A DNA stretch of 64,000 nt from Parus major (taxonomy: Eukaryota; Chordata; Aves; Passeriformes; Paridae), in contig NC_031768.1 in NCBI RefSeq assembly GCF_001522545.3, positions 88,224,431-88,288,430 of the forward strand, read 5' to 3'. Numbering within the stretch: position 1 is the stretch's first letter; every line of letters begins with the position of its first letter. The notes under the pieces are model-generated. The model had not been told where the DNA came from and did not search any database. It saw only the letters and a list, made by a program, of their open reading frames with translations. Shown here in pieces: positions 1 to 9,481 of the stretch. The translations under genes and the position numbers were made by a program.

Positions 1-456
1 GATATTGGCGAGACCTCCCCTCCCTCCGGGGCCGCATCTTCCTGGGAGAAGAGAGGTAGCAGGCTGGGAGGTGCCGGGTCGGGCTGTGGCGTGGGCAAAG
101 GTGAGAAAAGCAAGCGGATAAGTCCCCCAGGTTTGTAAAAAACATCTCCCGAGCATCCGACTTATTTATGTCTCAGCCGCGAGTTTTGTCGCCAGAGTTA
201 ATGTGCTTTTTTTACGAGACTCATTTAAAAGGGGGATAAATGTGGATTTTAATCATGTGCGGGTTCAACCACTAAGTTGTGAAAAGGAATTCGGGATTAC
301 AGCGGCTCTCACCTTCTCTCCCCACCACCCCGTGCACTGGGGAGTGGGGCCGCGGCCGGGCCGGGGGAGGCAGAGCTGGCCCAGGGGCTCCGGGGAGCCT
401 CCCCTGCTGCCCCCGCATCCTCCCCGGCACTCAGTTCTCGCCTCCGACAGGCCAAA

Positions 457-480
457 GGAGGAGGAGGAGGAGGAGGAGGG
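457..480. repeat. (GGA)n purine microsatellite
   Basis: Eight uninterrupted GGA triplets lie inside the CpG-rich region and run on into GGGTGGTGGG. Together with the G-rich stretch near 339-367, it gives this strand strong G-quadruplex or triplex-forming potential, as is common near vertebrate promoters. Confidence 0.85.
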
Positions 481-558
481 TGGTGGGACGCCCCTCCGTC
501 CCCTTGGCAGGTTCGGTTTCAGAGGGCAGCAAAACAATGGGCTCGGATGTCTTCTGGG

Positions 559-637
559 TATTTATAGATTTAACCTGAGCAGCGGAAAGGTCACGGGGGC
601 CCCAGGCGTTGCCTCCCCTGATGTATATATTGTTTAC
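559..637 (+). promoter_or_regulatory. Candidate TATA-like elements and forkhead-type site
   Basis: TATTTATAG at 559-567 and TATATAT at 624-630 are two TATA-like stretches in otherwise GC-rich DNA. The second is followed at once by TGTTTAC (631-637), a classic forkhead-factor core, and then by very CpG-rich sequence from 640 to 700. Such an arrangement could mark an alternative TBX15 start site. Mammalian TBX15 produces a shorter isoform from an alternative first exon, which makes a second promoter plausible. No transcript evidence is available, and AT-rich islets inside a CpG island are also common without promoter function. Confidence 0.2.
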
Positions 638-1507
638 CGTCCTCGACGGCGGTGCCGTTCGTCGGCCCGTCCCTTCGCCACCCCGAGGGCGCTGGGACAG
701 ACCGAGGCAGAGCCGAGCTCGTTCCTTTCCCCGTCTAGAGTTTAAGACTTTTTTTGATTTTTTGGAGTGAGTGGGTGGAACGTGTCTCCCTGGAGAACGG
801 CTGCTCCTTCAGGCGGCCAGGGTCTCTTCACGGCGAGACGAGCACAGGCGCTTCAGAGGCAGAACAAAACGGTGCGGCAGATAAATAGACTTTTTCGGCT
901 TTGGGTCCGTCCTTTCCCTCGCGAAGAAACACACAAGCGATTTTGTAAACGAATTTTACTGCCGGTGCAGTCTTTGTATCACACGTCCATCCCATCGGTA
1001 TTTTTGGTTGCATATATTAAAAGTGCACCTACCGGATAAAAAAAAAACCCAAACCACCCTAAAACAAACAACCCTCAAACAACAAATTAAACAAAAGAAA
1101 ACAAGACATTTTTGAGAATTTAATTATTCATTCCTTGTGTTTACCTGAATCTAATCTGGCCAACTATTGCGAGCCCCTGCAAAGAGAGAAAAACACGGCA
1201 CACATTTTAAGACTCTCAATGTATCTATTATTTATGCTTATCCGTAAGATTAAGATCCGGCAGTTTGACAAAGCTTTCAGTGGCTGACAAGAGCAAAACC
1301 TTCAGCTCTTTTAGCCTGGAGTGTTGTTCTCCTGTGTCTCCCGAGAGGTTGCATCGATGTCCATCCCAACCCCGCTCTGCCGAGGGGTTCCTGCTCCTCC
1401 TTGCCCACGGGCAAACCCCCTCCACCGGCGGGGGTGCGGGTCTTTACCTCACCCTCCAGAGACGTAAAGAGATTTTAAGAGCAGGAGAAAATGAGATTGA
1501 CCCTTCT

Positions 1508-1557
1508 ACTTATTTGTTTATTTATTTAGTTATTTGGTTATTTGTTTGTTTGTTTTA
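1508..1557. repeat. TTTA/TTTG imperfect tetranucleotide repeat
   Basis: This is an imperfect run of TTTA and TTTG tetramers, about 50 bases long, in the AT-rich part of intron 1. It is simple low-complexity sequence. Confidence 0.8.
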
Positions 1558-2395
1558 ATATCCTTACTTCTGAATGCTTATATTGATGGAGTCCATGCTT
1601 TGAGCAATGCCTGTTAAACCCGTGAAGAGGGAGTGACTTAATTCGGTTTCTCACTTCAGCTTTTGTGTGAGTAGATGGGGCTAGGATTTCAGGAGCTGGC
1701 AGAGCAATTTTTTTTCATCTCTTTCCCGAGGTAGAGCACACTGGCGTACATGGTCCTCTGCATGTTCCTTGAGGCTCGTAGATGAGCAATGCTCTGTGAC
1801 AACGAGATGTAAGACAGACAGTGTCAGCTTTGCCTTTGCCTTGGGACTGAGCGTTATTGATGAGAAGTCTTTCTAACGAATTTGTGTGTGACTGGGATTG
1901 TATGAATTCATTCCACCTGTTGGATCATCAGTTTGCCTCTTTGAGTAGGGATACGGAGCTCAGATCCATTGCTCCCTTGTGTACACGATGGAAGGAAATG
2001 CGAAAATCTGCCCCTCCTTATATCTCTGTTCCCCCCATACCCCAGCAGGAGAGCCAATGCTCTCGTCTTTCCCAGAGGAGACAATTGTAGGAGGCAGATG
2101 GAGTTGTCCCGATGAGAGCCAGGAGAGCTGAGCCCTGTAGGGGCTTGGGAAAGGACTGTCTTAGTCAAGTTCATACTCCTCTGACCTTGGAGCCCAAGAA
2201 GACAGAGAGGAAGGATTTGTTCCTGTGATAATCTGTGTCTTACTGAATTGGGGAACTGTTTGTGAACAGGGTTTGTGAAACTCCTCCTGTAGAGACAAAT
2301 CACACACACTGCATTAAGAGGGCAGGTAATAGAATAATTGAGGCAAACCTTAAAGAGCAGCAGAGCATTAGTAAAAGGGCAGTGTGTCAAACAAT

Positions 2396-2414
2396 TTCTT
2401 TCTTTCTTTCTTTC
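2396..2414. repeat. (TTTC)n microsatellite
   Basis: About five tandem TTTC units form a short pyrimidine tract in intron 1. Confidence 0.85.
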
Positions 2415-4601
2415 ACATGTATATTAAAACTGCAGCATTTTTCACACAGGTTTATTCCATCTGCTGGTAAGGGGAAAAGCTGCTGTTTCAAAAGCTGTTT
2501 CTTGTCTTCAGCAAGAACTTTGAGAGAATCCAAAAAGCTTCTGTTACAAGCAAAAGTCAAGTAATTCCTTACGAACCATCAATCACTTCTCCCTCCTCCC
2601 ATTTGGGACTGAGCGCTTATATCAAATATCAGCCCAGCTAGCCCCTCCTCAGGCAGAAGTGTCCTGCCTGCCTTACCCGTATCTGTCTTTAAGGAAAACT
2701 GATGCTTTTTTCAGATGGAAAAGTTGAAAGATGCCTTCCAAGAGCTCTGCATTCAGGAAAGAGCATTTACATTGTTTTACAACACAGTTGGTGCCATTTG
2801 AGTCACTTCTACTCACACAGATCTCTGTTCCTATTGTAATCCGCTGGATTCCTGAATGAATCTTTGCTTGCAGTCTTAGGTCTTCAAAGACCAAATTTTT
2901 TTCTTTTTTCCATCATTTCTTTTCCTGCCTTCTGATCTAGATTACAATAGTTTAAATAATGCACTAAAACCAGTCTGAAAATATTGAAAAAAATTCTGAA
3001 TGTATTGATATAAGATCAGATGGCATTTACATTTCCCTTTTTGTAAAATTAGTAAAATCAATTCAGGTGTGATTTAAATCAACCCAAGTGTCCGTATTGA
3101 GATCTGTAGTTTACACTCGTGACATAAAATCAAATTCAGTGAAAGAAACTTGAATTTTCTAGACCTGACAACATTTCAGAGATCGACAGAGTTTCCCAGA
3201 GGGGCTGAGCATGCTAGTGCCCGCTGATGGAGTTACAGGATTTTGTGCTAGCTCTTAGTTCTCTGACATCCTCTTAAATAATGCAGTTAATTGGCAGTAA
3301 TGGGCTGGGACCTTCTGTTTAAGTCCTGACAGAAAAGGCATTGTGGGTATACACACATCTGGGCACTGTCTGTCAGCCTGGGAGCTGTGTGGCTCCTTTG
3401 GGAAGAGCAGTGGGCACCTGGGTGTAAGGAAAATGCAAGTGGGGTCCTCCCAGTTCTCCAGTTCCTAATCCTGTCCAGAGCAGCTCTGCATAGCAGGGCA
3501 CTGAAAGATTTTGCTTCTATAGCTTTTTATTTGAACTACAATTTCCTCAGATAGACTGTACCGTGCAGCAATGCTGAGACTTTTTTTTCCAGAGGGGGGA
3601 AAACCCCAAAGGTGTAGCTTTCTGCTGCTTATTTCCAATACTGTTGAAAATAAGTTATGATTGCAACCTTTACACCTGTGAAACATCTGCTGTCTCAAAA
3701 TACAACCCCACTGCATTTCCCGTGTTAAAACTGTAGTGTGCTCTAGTGAGAAGTGCTAGGGAGAGATAACACAATGGTATGGCAAAACTAAATTGAGATA
3801 TCTTTGAAAACAGATTGAGAATTTTTGAAACTGAGAAGAAATGTGTGCCAACTGAAATTCTAGTAGCAATTTGTGTCCTGGGGGCATCTTTTAATTGCAT
3901 ATTCTTCAAGGTCAGTAAACAATGAATCAGTAAATCAATCCCAGAAGTGATAAAAGCACTTGCTACAATAATATTTACAATAATATTTTCATATACCCTT
4001 TGCCTAATTGAGCTATTGATCTGAGAGCATTGTGGAGATGGTGAAAGGACTGTCTGAGTCAGAGCCCTGTGACAGTGGGCTGTCCACTGTTGGCTGTGTG
4101 TTTGCAAATGCAGCCTCGCAGCTGTTGCAGGGGAGGATTCACCCAGTGAGTGGCTTAGGCCAGCACACACTGATTCACAGCAATGGAGGATTTTAATTCT
4201 GGGACTCAGAAGAAAAAAAAAAAAAATGAAGGAGGTGAGGATTCACTTAGATTTAGATTAGTCAAAGATTTTTAAAAGTTTTTTATTTTATGGAGAATCA
4301 GGAAAACTTAGGGTTTGGCCAGTCTTTCAGTATTTATTTTTGTATCATCAAACTACTTCATGTTTTTAAGTTGTGCAACCATTTTAGAAATAGATCCCAA
4401 GCCTCCTTGTTTCAATTAATTAAAAAGTACTTTTAAAATAGATCATAGAATGAATTAGCAAATAAAGAATAAAGCATTTTTTTTATCTAATACTCAAATC
4501 AAGCATTTGGACACTCAAAACCTGTTCCCATTTTTCATTTTTCTATACGTCAAAGCTCTTTGTCAAATTCTGAAGGATTTAATGGATTTTTTGTTTCTTC
4601 T

Positions 4602-4781
4602 AATATATACATATATACATATATACATATATACATATATACATATATACATATATACATATATACATATATACATATATACATATATANATATATACAT
4701 ATATACATATATACATATATACATATATACATATATACATATATACATATATACATATATACATATATACATATATATACA
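4602..4781. repeat. (ATATATAC)n octanucleotide array
   Basis: About 22 tandem copies of the octamer ATATATAC run with almost no variation. Each strand and frame reads through as an 8-residue Ile/Tyr/Thr/His repeat, which explains the several long open frames here; none is a gene. A single N at 4690 interrupts the array, so the true copy number is uncertain and the array may be collapsed or joined at that base. Confidence 0.95.
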
Positions 4782-7700
4782 ATTAAAAAAGAAGTGCAGC
4801 TGAAGTCTTGCATGATAGAACTTAGTCCCTGTCAAAGTTGATGGCTTCACTTCACTGCCACTGCACCTGTTCATTCTTCTCAAGACTTTTGCTTTTTGGG
4901 AAAGAAATCTTCCAGTATTGTTAAAAGGATATTTCCAACTATGTCCACATGTGTAACTCTTGGAAAGGAGCTTGGGAAGGAATTATTGCAAACCACGTTT
5001 GAAAGAACCAATTTAGTGTTTCTGAAGAGTACTTAACCAACTGGTTAAAAGCTGACACAAATCATATTAATATTCAGCACATTTATATGAATGCAGCCAC
5101 AGCAAAAATTGTTTTAAAATCAGTGGGCCAGGGCACACAGAATGGTTATGAATGACTTACAGTTCTTTGACTTCACTCAGGGGCTGGATGCACTCTTGGC
5201 TAACACTGACATTTTTTCCATCACCAATGAATTAACAAACCTGAGCTTCAGCTTGTAGGAGCTTCAGGAAATAGAGAACTCACTGATCAGAAATCTCCCC
5301 CAAAACCAAGGAGAAAATTGAGGACCTTGAAGTGTCTTTGCTTTTAATAAGAGTGAAGAACTGTGCATTAATAACTTTTTAAGAAGCTGCACTAGTAATA
5401 GCAATATTCCTAAAAGGGATATCAGAAGTGCTGCTTTCTTCTGATACCAGCATTTGTGTGGATGCCTATGCAGAGAAAATAATTCCAATGAGAACATGTT
5501 ACAACATTTAGAAATGTATGGTGCATATGATGTGTAGTTTAGGGAGGCTTTAAAAATAGGCTCTTCTTGGTTTACCCTGAAATGCCTGTAGATCAATTCT
5601 GTAAGTCTGAGTTTAGTGAGGAAGAAGGAAGCTTGGGAATAGATGGAGATTCACAAGTAGATTTTTTACTTTTCACCTAATCACCACACTGGACTGTTTT
5701 CAATCCTGCTCTGAGGATCCTATTGAAAGGTCAATTATTAAATGTTCATAGGTGTTATTGTAAACACATTTAATGACTTCTACAAGAATCACTTTCTTTG
5801 ATGAAGAAATGATCCCGGTTCTGCCTGTCAGCACTCTTTTTCATCTTTGCACTTAGCACAGAAAAAATGCAAATGAGTTTTAATTGTGCTTTATGCAGCC
5901 TTGCTTACCAAGGTGAAACGATAGTGGAAAACCTGTTGAGTATTACCTTATACCCTCTCAGACTTAATGGAAACACTCCTACTGGTTTCTTTAAGAGCAA
6001 AATTCAGCCTTCAGGTAGTGCTGGACTCTGCTGCTGCCTTAGCTTGTAATGAAATACCAGGCAAGAACTGGAACTGGCAATACTAAATTTTTAGTTGACG
6101 TATCCTAGCATGGAGGCTGCTTGGAAGCACTGCTAAAGGAGGGCCTGATTCTTTGACATGCCAAGCATCTGCACTTCAAATAGGACTGTATGGTGCTGAT
6201 TTTCAAGGGTGCAACTTCTGTGACCTTATTTTCAGTGGTGTTAAGAATGTGTAATCACCGTGGAGATCTTAACCTCTCCCTTGATTTCTGCTCTGAGATA
6301 CCCTAAAGGGTCTGTGGTAGCCAGAAAGGAGGCTCCTCCTCAGCACAACAGGGAGGACTGGAATAATTTTGAGGGGATTCCTTTCTCTTCTGCTTCAATA
6401 CCGTGTCAGCCTATAGGAGTTAATCATGACAGTGAGGTTAATACCTGGGTGATCATTTTATGCTATAGTTGGTTCATGTTTGCTCTTCAGATTTAGTGCA
6501 AATGCCTGATAGTGTGAAAACAATCAGGTTGGATCAGATGCAGGTTTCTGGATTGTGCCTGTCTTTGCAATTTCTAAGTGCTCCTGCCATTTAATTGTGT
6601 AATACAATAATAAGTGCTCCATACAAGGCAACGAGGCAGTTATTTTTACACTGAAAAGTTATTTTTTTGCTTCATAGAGCTTAATCTTTTTGTGCCAGAA
6701 GATTGTAGCAAGCTATGAAAATACAGAATTCAGCCCATGACTGTGAGTGCTTAATGGTTTTTATTTTGCTCTGGAATTTTAAAGATAAATAGAAGATTTA
6801 TTATCTTAGGATTTGGGGGTTTCCTGTGCCAAGCTCTTTGGAGAAAATAAAAAAGTCTTCATTTACCATCAAACAAGCCTAGCAAAGTCTCCATGTGCCT
6901 AGTGGCAGGGCAATCACATTATTCACTTCACTTCAGGAGTGTTAGCCACATGAACTGTAACATCACAGCGCTGTTACACAGGTCCCTGCAATGCTGACGG
7001 AGCGGCAGAAAGCCCACACTGCCCCATTAGAGACTCCTTGGATTATTCTGTACAGTGTAATTCTGTTCACTCCATAGCTCAGGAAATTGTGCCTGAGCTG
7101 GGGAAAGGGAGGGCAGCTGTGGAAGTGCCTAGCAGCGTGCTGTTACAGAAATGGACAATAATTAATCGCTTTTGTGAAAACATAGCAGTAGAATGTGGCT
7201 TCAGGAATAAAAAAAGCCACCTCAGTCTGCTTCTCAGAATGAAAGATTGGATTGTGAATTGGCTGGTTATTAAGAGAGTTTCAGGACTGTTTGCTCAAGT
7301 TACATTAAGGTGCTGAGCATCATTTATCCAGGGCAATGCTGGAATAATTGATTTAGAAAAAAATGAAAAGAGGTTGTATTGAGTACACACAGGGAACATA
7401 AGAAACCAATCCAGTATGTTTACAGCCTTCCACAGAAAGGCAGTTCAGCCCCAAAGGGGAATGGAAAATTTCTGGGGCAGTTTTAGCCTCTGTTCTGTTG
7501 CAGTGTCAGATGCCCTGCTCCTGGTTGTGCTCTCAGACACCTGCAGGACTGGAATATCCATAGGCTTCTGTAGGTGCTGACTTGTCCTTGGGCTGAGAAA
7601 TGATAGAAAAATAGCAAATCAATAATAATTGTGCTGTAGCTTAGCTGGATGAGGACTGGGTGTCCTGAACCCTTATTAGGGGCTCAATTGGCTGGGACAA

Positions 7701-9353
7701 GGGATGCAATATTCCAGGGAACAAACCAAGTCACCACTGTGTTGATGTCGAGCCACAGGTGTACATCGTCCTCCTGGGAATGAAATGATGGGAAATCAGG
7801 AAAAGATGAGTCAACAGTGGCAAAGGAGTAGAAAACCAGAAAACTGATAGAAAACCAGAGAGAGGGATCACTGTTGGGAAGGAAGAGGAGAATGAGGTGG
7901 GAAAGGGAGCGGTTTGGAGCTTCATTTCCTACCCACCAGCTGCTCTCAGCATGAGAAGAAATTAGAAACTATTTTCAGAGTTTTTCCCTGCATCTGGGTA
8001 CCTTCCTGTGTTGTTTTTATTTTTTTTCCAGAATAATGAATAGCATGGTTCCTATACATGAAATACACTATTCAAAATGGTTTCCACAGACAACTTAGGA
8101 CTTTATACCAGTAACTGTAATAATTTGGTGTAGTTTAAATATGTAAGAGAGGAAAAGGAGGACCTATCAGTTAAGAAGAAGCTTTCATGGAAAAGAGCGG
8201 GGTTTCTTCCCATGGTCTTTGTTCTCCATGATTTATGTGCAAAAAAGTTAGGAATTTCAGTAAAAATTAAAAATACTCTTCTAGAGAGAATATTTTCTCT
8301 TATAGTCAGTTCCACAGGATTTTTAGAACCATATTTAAAATCCTGTTTGCAACTTTTGCTACTCTGTGCAGGTCTTTGGCCTTGTTATAATCAATAGATG
8401 CTACACATGGAGTTAAGTCTATTATATTTTGCAGTTGCATTGGCTGAATATTATGTATTTTCACTGAACATAAACATCATATATTTCATGCTTTATAGTA
8501 TTAATATTTAAATTATCAGTATACAGAAGTCTTTGATGTATCAGAGAGACTGTGTTAGAGATAATTGCAGTGACTGTAGTTATTTATTCTATAGGTGTAC
8601 CTAGAGGCAATTTCTAATTGCTAATTAAATTATGCGTAGCACATTTCTGATTGTTAAGGTTTGTAATAATTGAACTCAATTTATAATAATCATGTACTTC
8701 AGATAATTTAGTCTTCCTCTACTCAAAAATTGTACTTGTTGTATTGTTTATGTGTGTGTTTTTCCTGGGGGCATGGCTGGAAGGAAGAGGGACCAGTTTT
8801 CTGCACAGCAACAAAAGTTTTTTAAAATGCCATTCTGGCTAGGGCTCCCAAACTAAAATGAAAAATTATGAATAGTAGAATTGTTTTTTTGTTGCAGTTA
8901 TTTGCAGTTGAATGAGAATATGTGTTTGTGAACCGACTCTCAATCATTTTATTTGTTAATATTCAAAGAACTACTGAGTATTCATGAGGATGCTTGACAG
9001 TCATTAATTAAAATATAAATAATTACGTCTCAGATAGTTGCTTTTTGCTGTACCATTTACAATGATGTTTGCTGTGCAGACAAATGGTAAGAAAAACCTT
9101 ATTATTATGGCCATCTAATGAAGCATATAATATTTATTTTTAATTTTTTTCCTGACAATTAAGCATTTAATTTTTAGTCTTCTTCACCCCCCCACCATTT
9201 CTGCTTTCTTTTTTCCTTTATTCCACCTTCACAGTTGTATTATTTCTGACCTGTCTGAGCTGTGGCTTTCCTCCTGTAGGTCAGGGTGTTTGTCCAGCTC
9301 AGTTTCTAAAGCGGGATGTGATTCATTGTTAGCGCTCGGGCCGCTGCACGTAC
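4782..9353 (+). other. TBX15: TBX15 intron 1, segment 2
   Basis: There is no gene and no recognisable transposon. An inverted repeat TTAACCA-AC-TGGTTAA lies at 5033-5048. Non-repetitive blocks that read like conserved regulatory DNA are at about 7000-7310, with an ACAATAATTAATCGC core, and 8590-9200. Open frames such as 5264-5596 on the minus strand and 7038-7316 on the plus strand have no recognisable domains. Confidence 0.6.
8590..9200. promoter_or_regulatory. Candidate conserved regulatory block, homeodomain-site rich
   Basis: This AT-rich but non-repetitive stretch is crowded with TAAT/ATTA cores, including AATTGCTAATTAAATTATG near 8613 and TTGACAGTCATTAATTAAAA near 8994. The second combines a TGACAG (MEIS/TGIF-type) site with a TTAATTAA homeodomain palindrome. 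Clusters like this are typical of deeply conserved enhancers in the long introns of developmental transcription factor genes. The call rests on motif content alone, and AT-rich DNA produces TAAT cores by chance. Confidence 0.2.
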
Positions 9354-9481
9354 TTTGTCTGGTGACTTTTGGTGACATCTTTGTCTGGTGACTCCTGGTG
9401 ACATCTTTGTCTGGTGACTTTTGGTGACATCTTTATCTGGTGACTCCTGGTGACATCTTTGTCTGGTGACTCCTGGTGACA
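9354..9481. repeat. 26-bp minisatellite, about five copies
   Basis: The unit TTTGTCTGGTGACTYYTGGTGACATC is repeated at 9354, 9380, 9406, 9432 and 9458. The YY position alternates TT, CC, TT, CC, CC, so the first four copies form two 52-bp higher-order dimers. The copy at 9432 has TTTATCT in place of TTTGTCT. Each unit also contains two TGGTGAC half-units. The reverse-strand open frame here is only the translation of the repeat. Confidence 0.93.

Larger units (their letters stand above)
1..960 (+). promoter_or_regulatory. TBX15: CpG-rich 5' region of TBX15 (promoter-island shore)
   Basis: By eye this is the only long stretch of the window rich in G+C and CpG, with dense runs near 340-375 and 640-700. 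The gene downstream on the + strand is TBX15, whose first annotated coding exon in mammals lies far upstream of the exon found here at 50582. The most economical reading is that this is the downstream part of the promoter CpG island, spanning the end of a first exon and/or the start of intron 1. I could not find the expected N-terminal coding sequence, with its basic KKRK-type nuclear localisation motif, in any frame, so that exon is probably just upstream. A strong splice-donor-like AAG|GTGAGA lies at 98-106. CpG density falls away after about 960. That this is regulatory DNA is inference from composition and gene position. Confidence 0.5.
961..4601 (+). other. TBX15: TBX15 intron 1, segment 1
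   Basis: No gene was recognised here. The sequence turns AT-rich after the CpG-rich start. It holds a TTTA/TTTG tetranucleotide tract at 1508-1557 and a (TTTC)n tract at 2396-2414. An AGGTGTGA T-box half-site lies at 3065-3072. The block around 3230-3420 is non-repetitive and contains homeodomain-type TTAATTGGCAGTAATGG sequence. Minus-strand open frames at 1908-2390 and 3670-4170 resemble no protein I know and are best read as chance. Confidence 0.6.

Noticed and set aside
265..745. Open frames of 90-180 codons across the CpG-rich region
   Set aside because: GC-rich DNA has few stops. The frames translate GGA repeats and CpG-rich sequence, and none matches the TBX15 N-terminus.
4507..4883. 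Five overlapping Ile/Tyr/Thr/His-repeat open frames
   Set aside because: They are translations of the (ATATATAC)n array on both strands and include an N.
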